Origin: Sepiola atlantica | Taxonomy: Eukaryota; Mollusca; Cephalopoda; Sepiida; Sepiolidae | Assembly (NCBI GenBank): GCA_963556195.1 | Contig: OY744529.1 | Coordinates: 62,140,080-62,204,079 of the forward strand | Reading direction: 5' to 3' | Length of the DNA stretch: 64,000 bases | Part shown: positions 1 to 12,500 of the stretch, one piece after another | How positions within the stretch are numbered: the first letter of the stretch is position 1 | How the letters are laid out: each line of letters begins with the position of its first letter | Notes under the pieces: model-generated | Databases searched by the model: none | What the model saw: only the letters and a program-made list of their open reading frames with translations | Told to the model about the DNA's origin: nothing | Position numbers and translations under genes: made by a program

Positions 1-499
1 ATATACTTAGAAATTCTTTTTACATAAAAAACAAGTTTTAACGGAATTTAACAAATTTGAAAGCAAAAAAGTTAAAACATATTAATTACTATTTTCAACG
101 ACAGGTTAACATTTGATATAAAAGTTCAATTTTATATACGTTGAAAAATAAATTAGATTCATTTTTCATTGTAAAAAGTACCATTTCCGTTTCAGGCCAA
201 GACACGATTTTATCCAAAATTTCAGCGAATGTTGAGCGCAATAAGCGAGAAAATCTAACAGTGCACATTAAATACACTTTATCCTTTAATAACACAGTAA
301 GTATCTGTTTTATTCGTTTTTAACCAACTTCCTGTAAACTCAACGAATAAGAGTCTGCCTAGTTATTTACTAAATAAACTTTAAACCTGAGACCTTTTAA
401 GTATGTATTTGTCTTATCAGTTTTTAACATTGGTTTTAATAAGAAAATTGAATGACCCTATTTTATATCTTAGGATATAATCTTTAAAAGATAATAGTT

Positions 500-910
500 A
501 TGGAAAATTACCCTGTGAGATTAGTTTGATGTTTTTATGTGTTTTACATACCAAATAATAAGAACCACAATGAGCTATAATTGATAAATTGGACAATTAT
601 TGACAAATTCTTATAGGCTAACTTTGAATAAACAAAAGCAAATACATATTTCAATATGGGATTATTTTTAGAGAATTTGATACTTAATCATGGCCATGCT
701 TAGTGTTATTTCAATGAATGATTTTATTTCAATATGGAATTTATTTAGAGAATTTGGTATTTAATCATGGCCATGGTCAGAATCCTTTCAGAATTAAATT
801 TTCTCGGAGCAATGAGAGAGAAGTGTCAGCAGTTAAAAAAATCTTTACTGACTGATTGTGAATTTTGCCTCCAGTCAGGAACTCTAAATGTTAGATCTCT
901 CGGCCTGTTA
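500..910. repeat. Dispersed repeat copy, inverted relative to 49360-49760
   Basis: This stretch matches the reverse complement of 49360-49760 in several blocks, for example the ggcctgttatagg core near 903 and a gagattagtttgatg block near 517. It also holds an internal near-duplicate (650-690 against 725-770). It has no coding sequence I recognise. The rest of bases 1-1333 is AT-rich intron sequence with no further signal. Confidence 0.55.
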
Positions 911-1333
911 TAGGGATGGCCATGGTTCCAACATTATTCTCAAACAACTTATTTTTACTTAAAACTATGTTTCAGTAAAAAAAAAAACATTAAAAACACT
1001 AAATTGAATCGTATAAAAAAATAACATTAAAAACAGTAAGTTATAACAAGTTGAATCGTACAAGAGAAACGCTGAAAAAAACATGTTGCCATGTTGGAAA
1101 TTTAACGTAGCCGATATAAACAAAAAGGAAAACTCTTTTCATAAGATGCCACAATGGAAAATAAACCCGTAGGTAATAACAAAAAAGTAAATAAAAACGT
1201 GCTTTATATTTTTCCATGTGTTTTAATGTTAGGGAGTGGAGGTTATCATCTCTCTTGTAACATTTTATGCAATCAACTAATTATTGAGTTGAAATTTAAA
1301 AGTTTTAATAAAATCAGTTGCCCATTGACTCAC

Positions 1334-1502
1334 AGGTTCTGTTGTTCTTTGCCAAAAAAATCCCATTAAGAAGACAAGTCCCCACGGTGGTCCGACAGCC
1401 GACATGAGAGCCTGCCAGTATTGCCAGAGTTCACTGGCTTGACCAGATTGCATAACAGGAATCCAGATTATTGTACAGACGGCCAAAACCACGATGATTA
1501 CT
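1334..1502 (-). CDS. SLC5-like exon 12 (residues 415-471), last exon in the window
   Basis: 169 nt between tttttgtag and gtgagtc, phase 2 in and phase 0 out. It encodes [18 protein letters not shown] and [20 protein letters not shown]. The SGLT1 D454 and Q457 positions are Q442 and Q445. The next exon (the GAFWGL region in SGLTs) is not found in bases 1-1333, so it lies outside. Confidence 0.93.
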
Positions 1503-4500
1503 CTACAAAAACAAGAAAAGAATCAACAAAGCTTATATTCTAATAATATGATGCAGACAAGAGGCGGCATATGTTAGAAACACAGATGAAGTCGTCTCAA
1601 CTCAAAGTCACATATGAAAAAATAATAAGAAAAAAGAAGAAAGAAAAAAACGAAAGGACTATTTTTGGAGAGAGAGATTGGAAATAGGAACATTCATTAA
1701 AATGTTTTAAAAGGAATGTGATTTGAAATTCTGATGAAACGAACAATGGGACGGTTAGTATCTGGGGAAAAGTGGTTCAGATATTTGACATGATATGCTG
1801 TAACAAGTATTATATAAACGAGAGAGATAAAACAACAAGAAGAGAGATTACGTCTGGTGAGACGAAGTCTGACAGATGAAGTGAGGATGCACGAGGTCAG
1901 AGTTTACGCAAAAGTCTGGGTATTGAAAGTCCTCCTACATGCGAAATAAACGAAAAAAAAGCAAAATCATTCTTTTTATACAGCTTATTGTGTAGAACAA
2001 CTTTGCAAGACAGAAAATCGAAAGCATGAATCTGGTTATCCCCCTTACATGCTAAATGAGATTTATAACTGAATTGAAATTTCATCTCCATCGTGTAAGT
2101 GTGGGAGATGCCTAGGACAGACACACACTATTGACGGTCGTCCCCACAAAGAGATTGTACTAGATGACAACACCCTCGAGGTAGTAGACTCTTTTTGCTA
2201 CCTAAGAGATATGCTGAGTGCAGATGGTGGATGTGAAAGTATAACAGCATGGGCGATAACATTGCGAGCTGTCCCCCTTTAAATCCGGGGCAAGTTGTAT
2301 AACAGCTGTGTCAGGAATGTCATGTTATATGGCAGTGGCTGCTGGACCATCACCCAGTCCTCTCTCATCCGACAACAGAGCAATGACAGATCGATGATTA
2401 GATGGACCTGCAATGTGAAATCAGATCTAAACTAATACATTAGGTCGGAGGATTTGCTGAAAGCACTACACTTGCCCACCATATAGGTTGTCCTAAGGAT
2501 GAATCGGTTATGCTAGTACGGTCATGTGGAGCGTTCATCCTCCTGGATAAATTTTTACAGAAGCATGGATGTCTTGAATAGCAAGAAGGTTGACCGGCCA
2601 AAGAAAACTTGGAAGCAAGTGATTAGACAAGACCCTACAGAGTGGAATTTGGTGACAGTTGATCTGCTGAACCATGAGGACTGGAGAGTGAGATTATGAA
2701 ATATAAAAAACGTCTGACCCTTGGACAAGGAAATGTCGACATTAAATGAATAGAAGAAAAGAAAAAGAAGAAGAAATAAAAAAATTCAAAATGTCAAGAT
2801 TAGCAGAGAACTCAGTGTTGCTCGAGGGCAATTGTAGCACTATGAGGATCGATTCTTCGATCTCCGCAGATTATTCGGACAGCGAATCATCACGTAGACA
2901 GCTTGAGTTTTGTTGGGTAGATGACACATAGCATACGTTCGTTCTCTCTCCTCTTTTTCATTGTTGTCGTCTTCTTTTTAACAACAGCGGTTGTAAAAGT
3001 AAATAAAGATGTATTTGGAGATTAACAATGCTTTTGAGTTTTTTTATTTTTCTTATACAGTATACTGTATACATATATAATACCCCCAACCTATCCGCCA
3101 GTTGTCCCAAAGCACGACTACTTTCTTCCATGATTCAGAAAAAAAGAGGTTTGATCAACTTGCTACATGTCATTAGCGACTTCCTGTCTGATGCAATATC
3201 CTGACACGTAGCCCTAATTCTAAACTTTTCATCTGAAAATCCATGGAGTGAGGATAACAACATTGCTTCTGTGCATGCGATTCTTTTGTGTGTGATGGGA
3301 CAAATCTTCTCAGACTTTTTATGCAACCGCTTGGCCTTGCTGCTCTGGATGGCTGCAGTAAACCCTGCAATCGTGCAGGTCTAACAAATAGCTATGGCCA
3401 ACGAGGAAGACTTCATGCAGACCAGACAATCCTGAGACATGGGTGCTCTGCAGAAGTCTGATTCGTTTAATAACAACAACAAAAACAACAACAGCAAAAA
3501 CAACAACAACAACAAAACCAGCAACAGAAGTGACTTGTAGTTTTCAATGGAGTTTAAGTTACTGTTTCCTAGCAGACTGCAATAGTGCTGTCACCGGGCT
3601 GTTCCAATGCCTCCTAAGATTTTAACTCCTCCATTCTCATTTCTGAAATTCTTCCCAGGACTCTAGTAATCATTGTTTCATATCTTTTTTATATTCTCAA
3701 TCAAATCCATAGACATGTTTTTGTTTTTTTTACTTTCTTTCGTTTTCTCTCTTGTATCTGCTTGAATTGCAAAGTTCACAGTTTGACATATGCAATAATA
3801 GTCAGTTATAAGTTATCTCCCTTGTAATAGTCAGTTATAAGTTATCTCTCTTTATTAGAACGTTTTGCTGACGTCAAGTCAACAGTAGAAACGAGGATTC
3901 ACCCTCTATGTCTTCACAAACAATGTTCAGTTTAGACGTATAGACACACAGCTAAAACAATCATGAAAGGTACACCACATTCGTTCTCTCAATTCCTAAC
4001 TTCAGCCTTGTCTCAATATATTACAACATATAATTTTCTTCTTATCTAATACTTGCTGGCTTTACAGGTTCACTATCACTTCACAAAGTTTGCTACTTGA
4101 AATACTTGAAATATTAATTTAAAATACTAAACACTTTATTCATAACTTTGTAGTAACACAAAACAAAATCTTTCTCATTTATTCATATAGATTATTACTT
4201 AGTCCGGCCCAGACGACTGCTAATATGAAACATTTAAATAAACACCTAAAAATAAAAATCAGTATGAGGATAACTCATTTTAAATAACATTTAAATAATT
4301 TTGATAATAATTTATTTATCTTTTAAATGTGACGTAAATAAAAGAAAAGTAAGAAGAAATTAATTTGCTTTTTCACTTGCAATTTGGAAATATATCGCAA
4401 ATTGGTCCCCTTGAACAAAGGAACATTTAAACACAAATGCTAAATATTTGTCCAGGAAATGAAACAATATTACAAAACAGAACTATTTGTTATATTAAAA

Positions 4501-6507
4501 TCAAAACAATAGCAAATAATAGTTAATTGATAAAATGTTCATTTTAAAATCAATATGCAAATTTGTTAACCTCTCGACTGATATTGCATATACATAAGCA
4601 GTATATAAAAACTATTGTGTAAAGGTGAATTAACTTGAAATGGGGTGTTTTGATTTTAGTGCTAGTGCAAGAAATGGGCCCAACTTTCGCATTTATTCAT
4701 TTAGATATCCATATTGCTCAGATTATTATTATTACTATAATAAATGTTGGCTAATATTGATATTGTTTCATCGGCACTTCTGTAGTATATATGAAGCAGC
4801 TGCCGATTAAGAAATCGAAATTGAAGAGTTCCGTTTTTTTTTCTCCAAGTACCATTCATTCAGAATTCACCGGAAGTTGAATTTAGTAATTAGAAAATGG
4901 AGTTAAATGAGATTAATCTTCGAGACATTGGTAATTTAATGAACAATAGATTTTTTACAGGCACACCGCCTGATTTCTTAGGGTTAGGGTTTAGGGTTTA
5001 GGGTTTAGGGTTAGGGTTAGGGTTAGGGTTAGGGTTTAGGGTTTAGGGTTAGGGTTAGGGTTTAGGGTTTAGGGTTTAGGGTTAGGGTTTAGGGTTAGGC
5101 TTTTTTATTTAAAATTTTTTACTTCATATAATAAAAAAAAGAAATTGTTAATTGTTACCCAAAAACAAATCAGTCTTTCATTTTTTTTATGTTGTAAAAA
5201 AATCACTTCCGGTTGAATTACCTCCCTTTATTTTCAGTAGAAGGACAGAAAATCTGCTGCTTCATATATACTACAGAAGTGCCGTTTCATCTAACATATA
5301 AAGTTATCTTGTCTGATTTTCAAAGTCAGACCCAAATAGCATTTAAATAGCAAATTAAACTTTGCTTCTATACAAGCCAATTTTCACTTGTTGTACCATG
5401 TTATTAGCAATATAACAACGTACTTAGCTACAATCTATTTTTTAAAATTACTTAGTCTGGCCCAGACGACTGCTAATATGAAACATTTAAATAAACACCT
5501 AAAAATAAAAATCAGCAAGGGAACATAACTCATTTTAAATTGAAGAATATAAAATGAGTTGTCTACCTTAAGTGTTAAAATGTGCAAACAAATAAAAATT
5601 AAAAACTAAACTGATTGTACTGCATCCTGGGCAACGCCGGTTGGGTGCAGCTAGTCTAAATGATAACAACCAATAAATACGTTCTGCTGTACTGAATACA
5701 AATCCAGAAGTGTATAAAAGAACCAAAAATTGTTTGGATATTTTCAAATACTTACCGTCCAACTATAAGCAGTTCCAAACTGGAAGCGTTCTTCCTGAAT
5801 CTGGTCCAAAGATCCATAGTGAAAAGGCTACTTGCACTATTAAAAACAGATGTCAGTGTACTCATCACCGCTGCCAGCATTGCAGCAAGCATAATACCAC
5901 GAAGACCTTTTTTGAAAAAAAAATCATTTAAAATTACCATATTTAAAAAAAATATATTCTTGTTTGAAAAGCCAACTGAAAATGTTATCTTATCCCAATC
6001 ACACTTATATATGAATGAACATTCTTACTTTACCACCAGACGGATACGATGTAATACCACAAAGGTGAAATAAATCGTTTATTCTGATTAGCCAGTAAAA
6101 TATCGAGGAAAGTTCAAATAAAAAATAAAATATGATAGAACGATCAAGAATAATATACACTTAAACTTTTTATTTCAATTTCATTTTTTTTTTTATTCAT
6201 TTTTCAATATTCATTGCCAGTGCACAGAGTAAATAAAATACTTTTTACTCAACTTAATATTATTTCCATTAGAATAAGTAAGGAATAAAATTTCCAGTTC
6301 ACGGATTAAATAAAATATTTTAATCTCATTGGTCAGTCTCTGAAGACGAAGTAACCAGCGAGTTCAGTCATCATAGACTAGGTATGAAGAAAGAAATCGA
6401 GATGACTAAATAGATATAACAGTGTTTCCTATTATGTACAGATCTCGAGATGTTGAGCAAAGGAATGTAAACAATGTGGGGAAACCACTCGCGACTCCAT
6501 AATGGAG

Positions 6508-6538
<31 letters not shown>

Positions 6539-9500
6539 TGATTAATTAATGACTCTCTCTCTCTCTCCCTCTCTCCCTCTCTTTCTCTCTCTCTCTCTTT
6601 CTCTTTCTCTCTCTCTCTCTCTCTCTTTGTTATTATGTAGTAAAGTCATTTTTTATCTTTTCTTACTAGTTTATACCCGCTCTTTGAGAGGTGTTGGTAC
6701 AGTACCTGGGTATGTCAATTTTCATCTTTACCTACTGCTTTATAGCTAGTATGAAGTAAAATATTTGTTAAATTTTATGGAAAAAATATGCTACTTAGTA
6801 TGAGAGAAAAAGTAACTACAATGAATGTATTTACGTATAGTTTTTATTGGAAAAAACATTAGAAATTATGTTTTTAAGCAAAAAATAATTCATTTTAAAC
6901 TAATTCTGAATACCCTTTATGTCTATCAAAAAATGTCATTTAGTTAAAAAATATATTATTTATGTAATGTTTTTTATGTTATTATGTTATGATAATTTAT
7001 TTAAATTTATTAAAACATGTATTCAATTAAAAACAAATCCTTTAGACTTATATGAGATTCGAACTCAGGTAATGTGTACTCTGCCTATTCCTTTTTTGTC
7101 AACCAATCAGATGTTTCTATTTGCATATGAACAGACAAACACCCAAAACACCATAACCTTTTAACAGTATATGAATTATTTTTTTAGCAATCTCTAACAA
7201 TGTTTGAATTCCCAGTACTGTAACCTCTCCAAGACACCAAACTCTGACAATACCGCTAGACTTTCATGATTAATAAAATGGAAATATTTTACCAGGCACC
7301 AGGATTCGCATTACCAAAAGCGGATAAGCGATGTTTGAACAGCCGGAAGGATTACCACAAACACTTTCACATATTTTGGGATCAATACAAGCGACTTCAT
7401 CTGAAATTAAAAGAAAAAAATGTATATATAATCACATATCAGAAAGTTGATAAAATATTCTATTACATATAATATGCTAGGGTTACTTTTTTCATATAAA
7501 ATACATCTGTATATTAGTCCAAAAATACATTTTTTTAGATACATCAGGGAGGTCATCAATTTTGTTTTGCCCTTATCGCTAATTTATATACTAACGAGTC
7601 ACCACTTATCAAGGCCCATAGGCCACTCGAGGATAAGGGTTAATGAGTTTGTCAGAAGGACAGTGAAACAACAACGTGAAGATTAGTAACAATGGCCAGA
7701 AATGAGATTATTTAAGAGGACGGATCAACAAGAATTTGTTAACATTGGACTTGAAAATGACCATGCTATAGTCAGTTGAGAAGCAGCCCCGATGTATTGT
7801 GTTCCACAGACAGATAGTTCTTGGAAAGAAACTTTGCTCATGGAAGTTCTGTTTAGTTTTAGGTGTTACCTCATTACTTCTGTGTGAACAATATGACCTT
7901 TCAACATATATAATTCGAAATGATACTTTCAAAAATATTACGTTTTAATAATTCAAACAAAACGACCCAGAATCTTGCAAGTGTCATTTTTCTTGTTTCA
8001 TTGATCCTTTTGAACTCGTTGTTTCTATGCAAATAATATGACTATTCAAAGTGTATAATTCTAAATTATAATGTAAATGCGCCATCCCACCTCATAAAAG
8101 TTATTTCATTACGAAATTAAATTCCACCATAATGCATTTTGGTTCATTCGTACACAAGTCAGCCATTTTATTAAGTCACATGTATGATTAGATACACTAA
8201 TTACATTAAACATTCATACACATATACACCACTCCATAATACTGGCACGCAACCTTAAAAAATCCAAATCAAATCAAAATTTAAAGAAAAAATAAAAAGT
8301 AAAAAGAAAACATAAATTATACAAGCATCCTCTTTCTACAAAGAAATTTAAAAAATAAAGAAATAAATTTTGAAATTTAAATAAAAATAAAAATTAATTT
8401 TAAATTTAAATAAGTTCGACTTTAAAATTTAAATAATGAAAAACAAAAAAAAAATTAAATTATAAAAAAAAGAATAAATAAACATTTGATCTCATAATTT
8501 CTGATTTCCTCTGAAAAGATGTACATTCATCGCTGCAACCACATAAATACCTACTTTCGGCCAACACACAACACACATGTGGATCTGATATGGATTTACT
8601 TTGAAAAGGAGGGTATCAACCTCGAAATATCAGAAAGACTTAGACACCTTATAACATACTATTGATCGAAGATTAAAAAACAGTAAGTAGAAAATAGAAA
8701 TAAAATTATTACATTTCATATTGTCTTATGTCTAGTATCATCTTGTTTCTCACCTATCCATGCTTTCAATTCTCCCGGTGCCCATAATCTTATATTGAAT
8801 TGTCACAGGCTTCTAAACCTCAAACTTATCTATACAAAAATACAGCTTATATTTTTTTCATAAATGTGTAGTGTGTTTGTTTCTTTGTTGCACACATCCT
8901 GGCAAATAACAATATTCTTTTACATGTGTACACAGCATGATTATGTACGGAAGTGAAACCTGACCAGTGAAGGTTGAGGATATGCGTTGCATCAAAAGAA
9001 ATGATATGAGAATGGTATGATGGATGTGTAATTTGAGTCTTGAAGACAGGCTTAGTTCTGGTGAGCTCAGAGGAAGATTAAATCTGGGCAGTATAGAGAG
9101 ATGTGTGCAGAATAGAAGACCTCTATGGTGTAGCCACTTTGAAAGAATGGAGAATGGATGAGAGTTCTTGGGGTAGTAGATGTAGAACAGTTGAAATGAC
9201 AGGTTCATTCACAGGGGAAAGCCGAGGAAAACATTGGAGAAAGTGATACAAATGAACTTGAGAGAAAAATAGATAAATAAAAACCTGGCGAGAGATAGAT
9301 TAGCTTGAAATCTGTCCAACACATGCCAGCAGGTAAAACGGGAGTTAAACAGAATTTCTTTTTACTAACGAGTCACCGTTTATCGAAGCCCAAACGCCAC
9401 TCGAGGATAAGGGTTATTGAGTTTGTTAGGTGGACAGTGAAACATCGAGGGGATTTATAACGACAGTTGTAACTGGTCAGAATATTATTATTCAAGAGGA

Positions 9501-12500
9501 CAGCCCAACAAAAATTTGTTTACATTGGACTTGACAACGGCAATGTTATAGTCAGTAGGGAAGCAGCCCCATAGTACTGTGTTCCTCAGATGGGAAGTTC
9601 TAGGACAGAAACTTTGCTCATGGAAGCTCCACTAAGTTTTAGGTACACAGAGGGAAAAGGGGAAATTATTGACAGTGGTTGTAGCTAGATGAGTTCTTGC
9701 TGTGAATGTTTTACAGGAGGAACCAAAGATTGAAGTTCAGTCGAACACCTACCATGAAAATAGCGATAGATCATAGAAATACTATGAGAAAGAGACTATA
9801 TGAAAGATCATAGAAATACTATGAGAAAGAGACTATATGAAAGAGAAAAGAACAGCACCAAATAGACTTCGAAGTCAGTTTTGTAGTCTGTCAAGGCAGG
9901 AAAGGTAGCTCTGAGCAGCACCCCCCAAAATCATGCAACAATACTCCATCTTAGGACGTATTTGACTCTTATGCAGCTAGAGGATTTTGTCAGGAGTGAG
10001 ATACTTTTTGGAGCTGTAGAATGATCCAACCATTTTTCCAGCGACCTTAGCAATGGATTTGATGTAAGTCTTCCATGATGATGTGTTTTAGCTTCGGCTT
10101 TTCCCTTGAACAAAAAAATCCCTGAATACTCTGCAGACTACTTCTTCCTACCTTTGCCTGATGCCTACACCTTTGTAACAATTATTTTAACACCATGCAT
10201 GTAAATAATATTATTTATTAATCCTTCGTTTTTTAGCAGAAAGGTTTCTACCGGAAAGGTTTCTAACCTGGGAACAAAATGCGAGCAGCCATTCCAGGCA
10301 AAACGAACATGAAAAATGGTAAAATCTTCAGATAACCAGCAACAATTGACCCTCCTTTGGCATGCGAAAGATTTTTTGCCGACAAAGACCGCTGTACCAT
10401 TACCTGTCAAAACAAAAAAGAAGGAAGAATTATGAAAGCAAACTTTGACAAATCAATTTTTGCACTTCTTTTAAGATAGAATTCTACCGTTACCAAAATA
10501 TGGCATTCATCTCCTTTAAACGTGTGAGATAAAGTGAAAGTCACCATTTTTTGTGGACTTAGTTAGATCTGGTGGCATCGACCCAGCATGCTGGGAGTCG
10601 GTGGCTCAAGACTTCAGCCGCTGGAAAAGTGCTGTGAAGGTATACTGCAAGAGGAGTGAGGAGAGGAGAGATCAGCAGTGAAGGGAGAGGAGAGCACAGA
10701 CGGCAGATGGTTGAAACAGAGCTCTCAGAACCAGACACCACCTACATCTGTGGCAACTGCAACAGAGACTGCCAATCGAGGATAGGTTGGCACAGTCACA
10801 GCAGATGCTGCAATTCGGCAACAGATTAATCTGAGGCGCCAGAACTCCATTGTCTCCTGAGACAGATGGATTCCAACAACAGGAGAGTAGAAAGTGGACC
10901 TTGGGTTTACTTTCAGCAGCCTCGTAACTCTCGCTTCCCTTATTTTGTCATTTAGTCCTCACATTCCATGAACGATATTTCTGACAAAGAGGGGAGAATT
11001 GCTGTTTTCTGGGTTGGAATCTATCCATCTAACTTATCGTTGGCTAGTTTTTGACCTGGAAGTAGTATTTTTTAACTCCTTACATCAAGTGGCTTCATGC
11101 CTTGTCTGGAGCGATTTCCATAAAAAAAACAACAGTTAGGTCTGGGATTAGGGAGTAATTGTAGGAAATGAACAGTTTTGGGATGAAGATATCTCTATCT
11201 TCACAAGTAATTAATAAAACTTTGGCTCGTGATGAACTACACCCATTCCCCCACCCACTTTGTTGGGAATGGATTATCACAGTCGGAATCCGTTACTAAT
11301 AGTCGAATCTCTGAGTTGCTAAAAAGTTCAAAGCAATAAAAAGATAATCTACTAGAATAATAAGATAAGAAATAAAAACCAAATCAAAGCCATACATTCA
11401 ATTAAAAATGATTCCAGTCACGTGGTCACTTGTTCCTTGTATTTTCTGAAAGTTGCTTGTCAAAATCATTCTCCTTTTCATTTTCATCCATACAACTTGG
11501 CCTCAGGAGACTTAGTCTAAATAAGGTTGTAGCTTAAACACTTATGTAGTCAAAGAATTTTGTATAAATAAAAAATTATATTAAATATAATAACTATATA
11601 ATAATTTCTGTAAATATACATTTTTAATCTTTTTTCTATTGTTCTGATAGGTTAATTTACATCCATCAACCATAATTATCAAATCTTGTTTTTCTAATTA
11701 TCCTCTTCAGAGATCTGATTTTGACATCGGAAGATAATTACATTGTATAGGTTCAAATGTAAACAAACGTTTATTATGCAATAAATATAAATATATATAT
11801 ATTATAATATAAAATGAAGTAATAAAATAAGGTGTCAATCAAATTTTATTAGAATTCAAAGTTCATGCAAAGCATCCTTAAGTCCTTAGCTCATGAATTT
11901 TCAAAGATAATTCTTCTCTTCAGAGGACCATTACCGCAGTTATACTACTACAGGCAATAAAATTACGCTTTGAAAATATATAAAATTATATACACAAATA
12001 TATAAAAAATACATAACATCAAACATATCAATCCAAAAACATACTTTTGTTGAATCCATACAGTCCATCCAGGTCATATAAGTTGAGAAGCATAATCAGG
12101 AAGGACATTACTCCAAGATACAAACAGCAGTCCAAATATGTGAAATTGAAGGGGCCGGCAAGGTTATCCATTCGCGAAATGTGTCCATATTCAATGTTAA
12201 TGATAAATAAATAAATAAATCAATCAAAATAATACAAAAAGTCCAATCAAAGTTCCGAGATCCCAACATGTGCAAATCCAATCAAATCCAAATTCGTTGT
12301 TAAATTAGAAAACCAGCTAAATCCGAATTGAGCAAAACAAGACGGACTCCCATCACATCTAGCCAGAAGAGCGAAAAATATATAAGTGATCTTCTCACCA
12401 GACATGACAAATCCCTAACGAACAGAAGGCGATATTAAATTGTCTACATCTCAGAATGACTTCAACGGGTTCAGGAAATGTCTGTCCTACTTCCTGTTTG

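Noticed and set aside
3466..3525. CRISPR-like or other regular array
   Set aside because: Only an imperfect AAC simple repeat. No CRISPR-type array occurs in the window, as expected for an animal genome.
4978..5099. A true telomere
   Set aside because: The array is 120 bp long, internal to an intron and bounded by inverted repeats.
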